In this document: positions 9,047-17,365 of the stretch, in pieces | How positions within the stretch are numbered: position 1 is the first letter of the stretch | Layout: each line of letters begins with the position of its first letter | NCBI GenBank assembly: GCA_014695345.1 | Contig: JACJOC010000098.1 | Coordinates: 186,001 to 250,000, forward strand | Length of the DNA: 64,000 nt | Reading direction: 5' to 3' | From: Cyanobacteria bacterium FACHB-471 | GTDB lineage: Bacteria > Cyanobacteriota > Cyanobacteriia > Elainellales > Elainellaceae | Program-made: the position numbers and the translations under genes | Notes under the pieces: model-generated | Seen by the model: only the letters and a program-made list of their open reading frames with translations | What the model was told of the DNA's origin: nothing | Database searches by the model: none

Positions 9047-10285
9047 CTACTGCAATACCGTCTTAGAAACAATCCGAGTCTTCTTGCGATCGCTCTCTGA
9101 CAGCTCTTCTCCAGACTGCAATCGAGTTGCATTGTCTTGTAGAACAGTGGCGGCATTTTGGTCGCCCATTTGTAGGGCAGTTTTGGCAGCAGATTGGAGC
9201 ATTGTGGCGGCTCCAACGCGATCGCCCTGGAGCAGTTTTGATTCGGCAATTTGGGTTTGCCGATATTTCGCCAGAGCTAACACATGCTGCTGCACCTGAG
9301 GATTGAGGTCTGGCTGGAAGGCGCTGAGAACATTTGCCTCAACTGGGATCTTCTCAGACAATAGCCCTTCCTGTCCCTGTGCTGGATCGTCATAGCGAAT
9401 TTGCAGATAGGCGATCGGATGTCGCCCTTCGGGAAGCTGGCTGGCATAGAGGTTCGCCAGCACGACTCTAGGAGCATCCACCATGAGGTCGCCAAGACGC
9501 ACGATCGCCTGATTTGCTTCCTGGATGACCGATAGCTCGATTGTGTCGGGAACGACTTGGGCGAGTGGCTTTAGCTCTGCCAAACGAATGTTTGGCGTGA
9601 GTGACAGCATGAGGTGAGCGTTGGTCAAACCGACAGACTGAATTCGGTTAAATAAGCGGCTAAACTCATTGACTGCTTCTTCGGGTTGCTGAATGTAAGA
9701 TAGCGTTCCACCGCCTGCATCCGCGATCCGTTCCAAAACGTCCTGGTTCCAGTGATCCCCAAAGCCTAATGTGCTAAGGGTGAGGTTGTAGCCTGCTGCC
9801 AGTTGAGCTAGTTTCAAGCAGCGATCGTTGTCGCCGTGCTCGTTCTCGCCGTCAGTCAGTAAAAATGCTTGAGAGATAGTGTCTTTCTTGCCTTTTGCCA
9901 GTTCCTCGACGCCTAGCCTCATGCCTTCGTCGATCGCCGTTCCGCCACTGGCTTTGAGCTTGTTGATCTCCACCTTGATCCCGGCTGGGTTGTCGATTAC
10001 CTGATTGGGCACCAGCACTTTGGCTTTGTGGTCAAACACTACTACCGCAATGCGATCGCCGGGTGACAAACTATCAACAATTCGGTGAGCGGCTTGCTTC
10101 ACCGTTTCCAGGGGGCGACCGTGCATGGAACCGCTGTGGTCTAGAACCAAGCACAGATTTAGCGGGGCACTTCTACCTGCCGACTCAGCGATCGCCGAAA
10201 TCGAGATCGCCAGTTGCCGTTGGCTGCTGGACTGAGCAGCATCCAAATTGGCATCATTCAGCGCAGCTTGCAGACCAACTCTCAT
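9047..10285 (-). CDS. VWA domain-containing protein
   Basis: A 412-residue protein. A von Willebrand factor A domain occupies about residues 42-215. The MIDAS metal site is complete: DHSGS (Asp49, Ser51, Ser53), a Thr in SGGTAIDEG, and LLTDGENE. The second half (220-412) is a beta-rich then helical region typical of cyanobacterial and TerF-like VWA proteins; its end lacks a recognisable motif. There is no signal peptide, so it is probably cytoplasmic, mediating metal-dependent protein interactions. An AGGAG ribosome site sits 9 bases before the ATG. It stands alone between convergent and divergent neighbours, so its partner cannot be read from context. Confidence 0.88.
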   Translation of the reverse strand: MRVGLQAALNDANLDAAQSSSQRQLAISISAIAESAGRSAPLNLCLVLDHSGSMHGRPLETVKQAAHRIVDSLSPGDRIAVVVFDHKAKVLVPNQVIDNPAGIKVEINKLKASGGTAIDEGMRLGVEELAKGKKDTISQAFLLTDGENEHGDNDRCLKLAQLAAGYNLTLSTLGFGDHWNQDVLERIADAGGGTLSYIQQPEEAVNEFSRLFNRIQSVGLTNAHLMLSLTPNIRLAELKPLAQVVPDTIELSVIQEANQAIVRLGDLMVDAPRVVLANLYASQLPEGRHPIAYLQIRYDDPAQGQEGLLSEKIPVEANVLSAFQPDLNPQVQQHVLALAKYRQTQIAESKLLQGDRVGAATMLQSAAKTALQMGDQNAATVLQDNATRLQSGEELSESDRKKTRIVSKTVLQ

Positions 10286-10507
10286 GACACGAAGCTCCTA
10301 GGTACGGGCAAAACGAATAACTTCAACACAATCAAATAACTTCAATCCAATCGGCAGGTGTTTCGGAACAGCAAGGGTACATTATCCTAATTCATATTCA
10401 ATTTTCGGATATCCCTAATCCGACTGAACAGGTTGGCTACCCCTATTGCTTTCCAGGTCACGCTACTATGTTAGAAACAATGCCACCTTTTCAGGCGATC
10501 GCAGGCT

Positions 10508-11167
10508 ATGAACTTACCGATTCAGGCTGTCCAATCTCCTTACTACGGAGACGCTTTTTACCGGACACCCCCTCCAGATTTGCCATCCCTTCTGCTCAAG
10601 GAACGTATCGTTTACTTGGGGATGCCCTTGGTGCCAGCCGTAACTGAGCTGATTATCGCTGAACTGCTTTATTTGCAGTACGAAGATCCAGAGAAGCCGA
10701 TTAAGATTTATATCAACTCGACTGGCACTTCTCATTACAACGGCGAACCGGTCGGCTTTGAAACCGAAGCCTTTGCCATTTGCGACACGATGAGCTACAT
10801 CAAGCCTCCTGTTCACACCATCTGCCTCGGCTCAGCGATGGGAATGGCAGCCATGCTGCTGTCTGCGGGTACAAAAGGCTGCCGTGCCAGTCTTCCCAAT
10901 GCCACGATTGTTTTACATCAGCCCAAGAGCTACGCCAGAGGTCAGGCAACTGACATTCAAATTCGGGCTAAGGAAGTTTTGGCAAACAAATCAACAATGC
11001 TCGATATCCTGTCGCGCAATACGGGACAAACTGCCGAAAAAATTGGCAAAGACATGGATCGCCTCTTCTATCTGTCGCCCGAAGCCGCTAAAGAGTATGG
11101 CTTGATTGATCGCGTTTTAGAATCTTCTGCTGATTTGCCAAGACCTTTACCAGCAGGCGTGATCTAG
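10508..11167 (+). CDS. clpR: ClpR, catalytically inactive ClpP-family subunit
   Basis: A 219-residue ClpP-fold protein. Compared with the adjacent ClpP, the nucleophile serine is replaced by Gly112 (GSAMGMAAM), and the triad aspartate by Leu186 (MDRLFYLS), while the histidine (His137, in VLHQP) remains. An extra loop after INSTGTS (about residues 71-90) is also typical. These are the hallmarks of ClpR, which in Synechococcus forms mixed heptameric rings with ClpP3 in the essential Clp protease with ClpC. The active clpP gene follows 113 bases downstream in the same direction, consistent with the conserved clpR-clpP3 operon. Confidence 0.95.
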   Translation: MNLPIQAVQSPYYGDAFYRTPPPDLPSLLLKERIVYLGMPLVPAVTELIIAELLYLQYEDPEKPIKIYINSTGTSHYNGEPVGFETEAFAICDTMSYIKPPVHTICLGSAMGMAAMLLSAGTKGCRASLPNATIVLHQPKSYARGQATDIQIRAKEVLANKSTMLDILSRNTGQTAEKIGKDMDRLFYLSPEAAKEYGLIDRVLESSADLPRPLPAGVI

Positions 11168-11280
11168 GACGGCGCTTAAAGCAATAGCCGCATTCTCAGT
11201 GGAGCACAGGAGTATGAATTTAAGCCCCTGTAGCTTTATCAAAGTCCGCTTTTAACCCCCTTCTCATCACGGAGCCTTCT

Positions 11281-11877
11281 ATGCCAATTGGTGTTCCTAA
11301 AGTTCCTTACCGCTTACCGGGGGAGCAATATACTCAATGGATCGATATTTACAATCGTCTTTACCGTGAACGAATCATCTTTTTAGGTAAAGATGTTGAC
11401 GACGAAATCGCCAACCAAATTATCGCTGTCATGCTTTACCTGGACTCTGAAGACCCAGGTAAGGACATCGTTCTCTACATCAACTCTCCTGGTGGCATGG
11501 TCACAGCAGGGATGGCTATCTATGACACCATGCAGCACATCAAGTCAGATGTCGTGACGATTTGCGTGGGTCTGGCTGCTTCAATGGGTTCTTTCCTACT
11601 TGCCGCTGGAACTAAAGGTAAGCGCTTAGCATTGCCCCACTCTCGGATCATGATTCACCAGCCATCTGGTGGAACGCGAGGGCAAGCAACTGACATCGAA
11701 ATCGAAGCGCGAGAAATCATTCGCATTCGCAGACAGTTGAATGACATCTACGCTAGCAATACCGGACAGACTCTAGAGAAGATCGAAAAAGACATGGATC
11801 GAGACTTCTTTATGTCTGCCCACGAAGCAAAAGAATACGGGCTAATTGATCGGGTAATTGAAGATCGGGCACCTTAG
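11281..11877 (+). CDS. clpP: ATP-dependent Clp protease proteolytic subunit (ClpP3-type)
   Basis: A 198-residue ClpP with a complete catalytic triad: Ser101 (GLAASMGSF), His126 (RIMIHQPSG) and Asp175 (MDRDFFMS). Length is standard for ClpP without a long propeptide. It partners ClpR in the mixed ring of the ClpCP3/R protease, which degrades cytoplasmic proteins delivered by ClpC. A GGAG ribosome site lies 7 bases before the ATG. Location directly after clpR identifies it as the ClpP3-type paralogue; that assignment rests on gene order as well as sequence. Confidence 0.95.
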   Translation: MPIGVPKVPYRLPGEQYTQWIDIYNRLYRERIIFLGKDVDDEIANQIIAVMLYLDSEDPGKDIVLYINSPGGMVTAGMAIYDTMQHIKSDVVTICVGLAASMGSFLLAAGTKGKRLALPHSRIMIHQPSGGTRGQATDIEIEAREIIRIRRQLNDIYASNTGQTLEKIEKDMDRDFFMSAHEAKEYGLIDRVIEDRAP

Positions 11878-11974
11878 GCAAAAATCCTGCTATTCTATGC
11901 GTGATTTTGCATCTAAACCGTTAATTTACCTTTCTTAGTGGCAGAATTGACTGAAATTCTGCCATTTCTTATCA

Positions 11975-12613
11975 ATGAACCTTGCAGATTGCTACCGATT
12001 ATTAGGACTGCGAACTGGCGCATCTTGTGATGAAATTAAAGCGTCCTACCGACGTTTGGCGCGACAATACCATCCTGATGTGAATCCTGGTAATCAGCAG
12101 CAGGCAAAGGAAAAGTTCATTCAACTCACTGATGCTTATAAGTTTCTGATGAGTCAGGTTCCACCTGATAGAGAAACTGAGTCAAGTGAACCCCCTATAC
12201 CGGCCCCTGCTGCTGGTAAGGTAGGCGTGACTGAGGTACCACCAGTTGCTTCGCCCGTTGAGGTTAAGGTTACTCGCAAGGCACCCAGAATTCAACGCAA
12301 TCCAGCCTTGACTGAGGTAGAGCAATTGCTGAAGCAAAGTTCTTATGAGCAGTTGCAGCAGTTGTTGAAATATCATCGCTTTCCCCGAGCAATTGCCCTA
12401 GTCGAAGGTTTAGCCCAACGGATTCCCAAAGATCCTGAAGTGCGTCAGTGGCAGGCAATTACCTATCAGCGTTGGGGTCGTTACCTGATTGATCAGAAGG
12501 AATTAGACAAAGCCAGGATTTACTTAAAAAAAGCGCTGCGCACCGATCCTCACAATCGTTCTCTCTGGTCAGAAATAGAGCGAGACTTTCGCCGCATGGA
12601 GAAAATCTTTTAA
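11975..12613 (+). CDS. J-domain protein with C-terminal TPR-like helices
   Basis: A 212-residue protein. An N-terminal J domain (residues 3-65) contains the HPD tripeptide (33-35), needed to stimulate DnaK ATPase. A Pro/Val/Glu-rich linker (about 67-105) follows. The C-terminal part (about 110-205) is helical, with TPR-like spacing (WQAITYQRWGRYLIDQKELDKA, then LKKALRTDPHNRSLW). There is no Gly/Phe region, zinc finger or DnaJ C-terminal substrate domain, so it is a type III J protein. It follows clpP by about 100 bases on the same strand, suggesting a chaperone partner near the Clp protease. The function beyond DnaK recruitment is unknown. Confidence 0.88.
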   Translation: MNLADCYRLLGLRTGASCDEIKASYRRLARQYHPDVNPGNQQQAKEKFIQLTDAYKFLMSQVPPDRETESSEPPIPAPAAGKVGVTEVPPVASPVEVKVTRKAPRIQRNPALTEVEQLLKQSSYEQLQQLLKYHRFPRAIALVEGLAQRIPKDPEVRQWQAITYQRWGRYLIDQKELDKARIYLKKALRTDPHNRSLWSEIERDFRRMEKIF

Positions 12614-12670
12614 GCTTCTTCAACAAGATTTCTTTAAAGAGAACGGGTAAGGCAAAGTTTCCAGCAAATC

Positions 12671-12715
12671 AAATCTACGTTGGGGCTTGGCATTGCCAAG
12701 CCCCAACGTAGATTT
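12671..12715. terminator. Very stable 22-bp palindrome between convergent genes
   Basis: Arms of 22 bases (12671-12692 and 12694-12715) pair perfectly around a single T. The core TTGGGGCTTGGCA mirrors TGCCAAGCCCCAA, and the AAATCTACG end mirrors CGTAGATTT. It sits between the J-domain gene and the reverse Hlip gene and can terminate both. The near-zero loop resembles a mobile palindromic repeat. Confidence 0.75.
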
Positions 12716-12760
12716 GCAAACTATTTTGTTTTTATTTCGTTTTCAGGTTTGAGCTTAGGA

Positions 12761-12964
12761 CTACATCAACCCAAGCCAGCGAAGGAAGCTTTGACCAGTG
12801 GTCAACTCAACGAGCAACGCTGATAGAAAACCGATCATCGCCAATCGTCCGTTCCAGATTTCAGCGCTGGGGTTAGAACCGAACTGAAATTTTGTTGCAA
12901 ATTCGCCGTACTTCCGTTGAGCTTGTCCTTCGTAGTAGTTTTGAGTGCTTTGATTATCTTGCAT
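12761..12964 (-). CDS. High-light-inducible protein (Hlip/Scp, CAB family)
   Basis: A 67-residue one-helix protein of the chlorophyll a/b-binding superfamily. The signature ExxNGRxAMxGF is present as EIWNGRLAMIGF (residues 35-46), where Glu35, Asn38 and Arg40 are the chlorophyll ligands and helix-locking residues. One transmembrane helix runs to about residue 56. Hlips bind chlorophyll and carotenoid in thylakoids and protect photosystem II assembly intermediates under high light. The N-terminal 25 residues are polar. An HLR1-like sequence lies about 90 bases upstream, suggesting control by the response regulator RpaB. Confidence 0.95.
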   Translation of the reverse strand: MQDNQSTQNYYEGQAQRKYGEFATKFQFGSNPSAEIWNGRLAMIGFLSALLVELTTGQSFLRWLGLM

Positions 12965-13002
12965 TGCTAAATCTCCAAGTTTCTAACGCCGTCTTATTTA
13001 GA

Positions 13003-13068
13003 AATGTAACGAAGTTTTGCAAAACATGTAGTCTATCTTTAGAGAGGACAATAGAAACTGAATGTAAA
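13003..13068 (-). promoter_or_regulatory. HLR1-like region upstream of the Hlip gene
   Basis: On the reverse strand TTTACATT-CA-GTTTCTAT (13051-13068) fits the HLR1 pattern (G/T)TTACA(T/A)(T/A)-N2-(G/T)TTACA(T/A)(T/A), with an exact first half and two mismatches in the second. A separate exact half-site GTTACATT lies at 13003-13010. A TAAAGAT-like -10 sequence sits about 12 bases after the HLR1-like site. HLR1 is bound by RpaB at high-light genes; assignment here is by pattern only. Confidence 0.5.
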
Positions 13069-13404
13069 CAAAATTTGTATCTTTGGGTAAGTTGCACATT
13101 CTCTTTTTCTGAAGCAGTCTATTGACGCTGAAAGATTTAAGCAGAAGGGAGCGGGAAAGGTTTTCATACCGTTGCTCTATCAAGCTGCACCTTTTGGAGC
13201 CTTAAAGAGAATTGGTATTACAACGGTTTGAGCCGGACGGTAAGTCAATATTATTGGTATAAAAAGATAGATTCTTTAATCAGGCAAACGGTCTACTTAG
13301 GACTGCATTGCGCTTAGGCGACGAGTGAGATCTCCTTATCAGGGTGCTTCAGGAGACTGCAATACCTATCCTGCATGGCACAATCTCGGAGATACAGACG
13401 GATC

Positions 13405-13950
13405 ATGAAGAAAGTCCTATTTATTCTGGGTGAGTTGAGTGATGACGATATTGATTGGTTAGTAGGAACAGGCAACAGAGAAGAAATTTCTGCTGGCACT
13501 GTACTCATCCGTGAAGGACAGGCTGTTAATGCGTTATATGTGCTGTTGGATGGCACTTTGGCCGTTTCAACAGAAGCACTGGGCGGAAAAGAAATCGCTA
13601 AGCTATCAAGTGGGGATGTGGTGGGTGAAATGTCTTTCATCGACGACAACCCACCTTCTGCAACGGTTCAGGCAGTTGATGAAGCGTTGGTTTTATCGAT
13701 TCCGCGGGCGGAGCTAGCGCAAAAGCTATATCAGGATGTAGGGTTTGGTTCCCGGTTTTATCGCGCACTGGCGATTTTGCTCTCCAATCGGCTGCGCGGG
13801 ACGGTTCAGCAGTTGGGTTACAACCGAGATAAGTCACAGGTAGAAGGTGGTGCAAATGGTCTGGAACCGAAGGTTTCAGATAATGTGGCGATCGCCGAAG
13901 CCCGATTTGACTGGCTCTTGCGACGGCTCAGAAGCGGTGAAATTTTCTAA
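13405..13950 (+). CDS. Cyclic nucleotide-binding domain protein (no DNA-binding domain)
   Basis: A 181-residue protein from the preferred ATG at 13405; an in-frame ATG 30 bases upstream is possible. A single cNMP-binding beta-roll (about residues 5-125) is visible: EISAGTVLIREGQ, LYVLLDGTLAVS, and GDVVGEMSFIDDNPPSATVQA, which is the phosphate-binding cassette region. It has GEMSF(I) but the usual Arg of the RxA motif is replaced (PPSATV), so cAMP binding is uncertain. No helix-turn-helix follows; the last 50 residues are helical and polar. It may be a stand-alone sensor or regulatory subunit. It converges on the pentapeptide-repeat gene with a 2-base gap. Confidence 0.85.
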   Translation: MKKVLFILGELSDDDIDWLVGTGNREEISAGTVLIREGQAVNALYVLLDGTLAVSTEALGGKEIAKLSSGDVVGEMSFIDDNPPSATVQAVDEALVLSIPRAELAQKLYQDVGFGSRFYRALAILLSNRLRGTVQQLGYNRDKSQVEGGANGLEPKVSDNVAIAEARFDWLLRRLRSGEIF

Positions 13951-13952
13951 GC

Positions 13953-14420
13953 CTACAGGGTTTCTATTTCTGTGCAGTCTCGGTTTTCAATCTGACCATC
14001 GGGCATCACCGTTTTGCAGAGGCAAACTGTAGACAAATCTACCCCTTCCAGGTTCGCTCCCCGTAAAAAAGCGCCAGTCAGATTTGCATTTTGCAAATTA
14101 GCGCCCTTCAGATTGGTGTGACAAAGGTGAGCTTTGCTTAAATCAGCGTGGCTCAGGTTTGCGTTCCTTAAATCAGCGAATCTGAGATTGGCGTTGCAGA
14201 GAGAAGCGTTGTTTAGGTTTGCCTGAGTCAGGCGAGTCTCCATCAGGGATGTGTTTGTCAGTTCTGCGGCACTCAAGTTAGCTGCATTGAGGTTTGCACC
14301 GCTCAGGTCAGCGCCCTTGAAGTTAGCATTGCTCAGGTTAGCTCCACTTAAGCTGGCGCAAATGAGATCAGCGCCCTTCAGATCTAGATGCCGGGTTTGA
14401 GAGGACGATTTGGCAAACAT
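13953..14420 (-). CDS. Pentapeptide repeat protein
   Basis: A 155-residue protein consisting almost entirely of A(D/N)Lxx pentapeptides (about residues 12-140), for example GADLSGANLNAANLS and NANLRFADLRNANLS. Such sequences fold as a right-handed quadrilateral beta-helix. The C-terminus carries two Cys near VCLCKT. There is no signal peptide, so it is probably cytoplasmic. Pentapeptide proteins are abundant in cyanobacteria and most have no known role; a few mimic DNA against gyrase. The function here is unknown. It ends two bases from the stop of the cNMP-binding gene. Confidence 0.9.
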   Translation of the reverse strand: MFAKSSSQTRHLDLKGADLICASLSGANLSNANFKGADLSGANLNAANLSAAELTNTSLMETRLTQANLNNASLCNANLRFADLRNANLSHADLSKAHLCHTNLKGANLQNANLTGAFLRGANLEGVDLSTVCLCKTVMPDGQIENRDCTEIETL

Positions 14421-14593
14421 AGCGTTCTACTCAAGGTATTAAGGAGAGGTCAAAAGCGTTAATGGGTTGACTGACGCATCAACGCTTTTGGCTACTAGAT
14501 ATATTGCCCTACCTAGGCAGGGAACAGGTCTTCTGGGGAGATGTTGTCAACTCGCTGTTATCAGTTTTGGACTCTACTGTTTTGCAGTTTGCT

Positions 14594-14923
14594 TTAGTCC
14601 CACACAAAAACGACTTCACCGTTTTCGCGGGTGACGGAGTAGGCTTCAAAGGAGTCGTCATCGTAGCGTCCCGTAACAGTGAGCTGTTCTCCGACGGTGA
14701 AATTAGCTCGCCGGACTGCGCGATCGTCAGCATCTACCAGGACTTGACCTTCAGTGGTATTGAGCAAGAAATCGCCATCGTCAATGGCAACAATTTCACC
14801 TGCAATGTCGGTACTGCTGACTCGGCGCGTAGGTTCAGGTTGGGTTTGCGCCAAAACCAAGGCAGGAACAGCAGATGCGGCGATCGCCGCAAAACCAATG
14901 CCTAAAAGAGTAGTAACTTTCAT
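14594..14923 (-). CDS. Secreted OB-fold-like protein downstream of rppB
   Basis: A 109-residue protein with a clear Sec signal peptide (MKVTTLLGIGFAAIAASAV...ALVLAQ, cleavage near residue 26). The mature part reads DIAGEIVAIDDGDFLLNTTEGQVLVDAD followed by VGEQLTVTGRYDDDSFEAYSVTRENGE, a five-strand pattern resembling the periplasmic OB-fold (BOF, YgiW/YdeI-like) stress proteins. That family match is by pattern and not certain. It lies 108 bases downstream of rppB on the same strand and may be part of that transcript or a target of it. Confidence 0.7.
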   Translation of the reverse strand: MKVTTLLGIGFAAIAASAVPALVLAQTQPEPTRRVSSTDIAGEIVAIDDGDFLLNTTEGQVLVDADDRAVRRANFTVGEQLTVTGRYDDDSFEAYSVTRENGEVVFVWD

Positions 14924-15031
14924 GACTTGACCCCATTGTTAACGTTTGCTTCTGTAGCAGCCCTGAGTCAGTTGTGAAACCCTTCAGACTTGCTATCTTT
15001 CAGTGTGCGACGCAAAGTTTACAGGAGGTTT

Positions 15032-16396
15032 TCAAGAGGTCTGATTTAGGGGTAATTCGATTTGGAAGGTGGTTCCTTCGCCAATTTTGCTGGTAGCGGT
15101 AATTTTTCCTTGATGGGCGTGAATGATTTGTTGCACGATCGCCAGCCCTAACCCAAAGCCACCTGTATGGCGCGATCGCACCTGATCTACCCGATAAAAG
15201 CGTTCAAAAACTTGGGGCAAATCTTCGGCTGAGATGCCCACGCCAGTATCTTGGACTCGAATCACAATTTGCTGAGTTTGTTGAATGGCGCTGAGCGTTA
15301 CGGTTCCCCCAGCGGGCGTGTATTGCAACGCATTGGTGAGCAGATTGGTGATGGCTTGCCGCAGTAAGGCTAACTCTGCTCTCAACATCAGCAGTTGTTC
15401 TGGCAGTTCACAAATCAGCTGCAATTCTTTTGCTGCTGCCTGGGGAGTGTATTCTGCAGTAAGCGATCGCAGTAAGCGGGTTAAGTCTACCGTTCTTAAA
15501 GAATCGGGTTTCAGTTGTGCTTCATTTCGAGCTAAGAACAGCAGTTGGCTTACCAGCGCTGCCATTGATTCTGCTCGACTAATGATTTTTTCTAACCGCA
15601 ACTGTTGCTCTTGAGGGTCGGTCAGGTCCATCAGCCCAGCTTGAGCGTTATTGATGATTGCGGCTAACGGCGCACGCAATTCGTGGGAAGCGTCGGCGGT
15701 AAAGCGCTGAAGCTGATCATAAGATTGCCGGATCGGTTGCATTGCCAACCCGCCTAAAACCCATCCTGTTTGGGCGATCGCCCCTAGCGCAATCGGCACG
15801 CCAAATACCAATAACCACCGAAGTCGCCCCAGTGACTCATCAACCGGTGTAAGAGGCACAGCAACCTGGAGATAACCGATTAATACACCGTCCTGATAGA
15901 CCGGAAGGGTGAGCTGCCGCAGTCGAACTGTTCCAGCGTTAGCCAAAGTTTCAGCAGAACGGCTCTCTGAAAGGAAACCGTCGAATTGAAGCGGTTCCTC
16001 TGGAGGTGTGGCTGTGCTTGAAGCAGTAGAACTGCTTTCAACGATAGTTTGAAATCCTGATTCACTTTGGAGTTGGCTCGGTGGGATATCTCCAAAGAAC
16101 TGAATCAATTCTCTTTCAGGGCTGTACCAGCGAACAAAAACCAGGTTTGTATTTAGCGGTAAAACATCTCCTCCTAAGACTGGCACATCCTCCAGGTCGA
16201 TGCGTCTTCGGTTTTGAAAGTTGCCATCCTCAACTGCCGCTGCCATGTACTGGCAAATGTCGTATAGGTTCTGGTCAAACGATCGCATCTGTTCTTTTGC
16301 TTCCAGGAAATAGAGGATTCCAGCAAAGAGAACCAGAATGCTTCCCATTGAAAGGGTGAACCAACGAGCTAGATCTTGACGGCTACGGTTAAACAT
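15032..16396 (-). CDS. rppB: Two-component sensor histidine kinase, RppB type
   Basis: A 454-residue membrane kinase. The first transmembrane helix is about residues 12-31, an extracytoplasmic sensor region spans about 35-190, and the second helix is about 193-218. HisKA follows with phospho-acceptor His238 in ADASHELRAPL. The HATPase domain has the N box (NLLTNALQYTP, Asn355), DTGVG (383-387) and GGFGLGLAI (412-420). The gene lies downstream of the matching response regulator, as in the RppA/RppB (NrsR/NrsS) systems that sense redox or nickel in Synechocystis. The true signal here is not known; the sensor region shows no metal-binding cluster that I can see. Confidence 0.88.
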   Translation of the reverse strand: MFNRSRQDLARWFTLSMGSILVLFAGILYFLEAKEQMRSFDQNLYDICQYMAAAVEDGNFQNRRRIDLEDVPVLGGDVLPLNTNLVFVRWYSPERELIQFFGDIPPSQLQSESGFQTIVESSSTASSTATPPEEPLQFDGFLSESRSAETLANAGTVRLRQLTLPVYQDGVLIGYLQVAVPLTPVDESLGRLRWLLVFGVPIALGAIAQTGWVLGGLAMQPIRQSYDQLQRFTADASHELRAPLAAIINNAQAGLMDLTDPQEQQLRLEKIISRAESMAALVSQLLFLARNEAQLKPDSLRTVDLTRLLRSLTAEYTPQAAAKELQLICELPEQLLMLRAELALLRQAITNLLTNALQYTPAGGTVTLSAIQQTQQIVIRVQDTGVGISAEDLPQVFERFYRVDQVRSRHTGGFGLGLAIVQQIIHAHQGKITATSKIGEGTTFQIELPLNQTS

Positions 16397-16520
16397 CAGC
16401 GCGTTGAGTTATAAAAGCACCCTTTGCATCAGCGATCGGGACGCGCGATCGCCCCACGAGAATTGCAATCCTAAGTTCTGACTGAACTTCTAAATCAATC
16501 TCTAACTTGAAGGACAAAGG

Positions 16521-16536
16521 TTACACAGAGTTTACA
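16521..16536 (+). promoter_or_regulatory. TTACA direct repeat between rppA and rppB
   Basis: TTACA at 16521-16525 and again at 16532-16536 are spaced by 11 bases (TTACACAGAGTTTACA). Half-sites repeated at 11 bases on one helix face are typical of OmpR/PhoB-family regulators, and RppA is one. Position in the 166-bp gap before rppB makes autoregulation possible. This is a pattern-only proposal. Confidence 0.35.
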
Positions 16537-16562
16537 GAATGGGGTGAGCGCTCCTTAAAGCG

Positions 16563-17237
16563 TCACTCTGGTGGAGCAAGGCGATAGCCCATGCCATAGA
16601 CTGTTTGCAACCAATCCTCTGCGCCTACTGCCTGGAGACGCTGCCGCACCCGATGCACCAAAGTAGCGACGGCTTTGCTTTCGGGCAAGGCATCCCATTC
16701 CCACAGCGATTGCTCGATCTGATCTCGACTCAGCACTTGCTTGGGATGGCGCATCAAATATTCCATCAGATGAAACTCACGTCCAGAGAGAGAAACCTTG
16801 GTGTCTTGTCGCTCTAGGATTAGCGTGGTGAGATGCAAACAGAGATCTTGTAGCGTCAGGGTGTCTCCCTGCAACAGGGGCGATCGCCGTCCTAATGCTC
16901 GAACCCTTGCTAGCAGTTCCATTGCATTTACGGGTTTAACCAGATAGTCATCTGCTCCTACATCCAGACCCGTCACTTTATCAGCAACTGCGTCCTTTGC
17001 GGTGAGGATCAAAACGGGTGCCATTTTGCCAGCCTGCCGATATTCCTGACAAAGGCTCACCCCGCTGACGTTCGGTAGCAGCCAATCTAAAATCAGCAGG
17101 TCATACTCCTTGTCCTGAATGAGTTGCTGAGCCACAGCGCCATCTTCCACGCCATCGACGATATGACCTGATTTGGCAAGGATGGTGCGGAGGGGTTCTA
17201 GCTGTTCGACATCATCCTCGACGAGTAGAATTCTCAT
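16563..17237 (-). CDS. rppA: Response regulator, RppA (OmpR/PhoB family)
   Basis: A 224-residue OmpR-family regulator. The receiver domain (1-118) has the acidic pair Glu7-Asp8-Asp9, phospho-acceptor Asp51 (LILDWLLP) and Lys101 (YLVKPVN). A winged-helix DNA-binding domain follows (about 128-222), ending GYRLAPPE, with the recognition helix in ESKAVATLVHRVRQRLQ. Wording such as VSGVSLCQEYR and the pairing with an RppB-type kinase point to the RppA family, which tunes photosystem gene expression to plastoquinone redox state in Synechocystis. It is the first gene of a reverse-strand pair with rppB; a divergent membrane protein gene begins 129 bases away. Confidence 0.9.
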   Translation of the reverse strand: MRILLVEDDVEQLEPLRTILAKSGHIVDGVEDGAVAQQLIQDKEYDLLILDWLLPNVSGVSLCQEYRQAGKMAPVLILTAKDAVADKVTGLDVGADDYLVKPVNAMELLARVRALGRRSPLLQGDTLTLQDLCLHLTTLILERQDTKVSLSGREFHLMEYLMRHPKQVLSRDQIEQSLWEWDALPESKAVATLVHRVRQRLQAVGAEDWLQTVYGMGYRLAPPE

Positions 17238-17365
17238 ATAGCAGTCCTAAATCAGTTGTCAGGGTGGGTCGTGAGAAGCGTACCCAATTGAGATTGCTGT
17301 ATTGTCGGTTAGTTCTCCGACTTTTGCACCCTACCGAGCTTGCTGTAAATACTTTTGAGCCTGCC

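Noticed and set aside
8787-9299. A 170-codon forward frame over the heptamer repeats and the end of the VWA gene
   Set aside because: It crosses repeats and then the antisense of the well-supported VWA gene, with no domain features.
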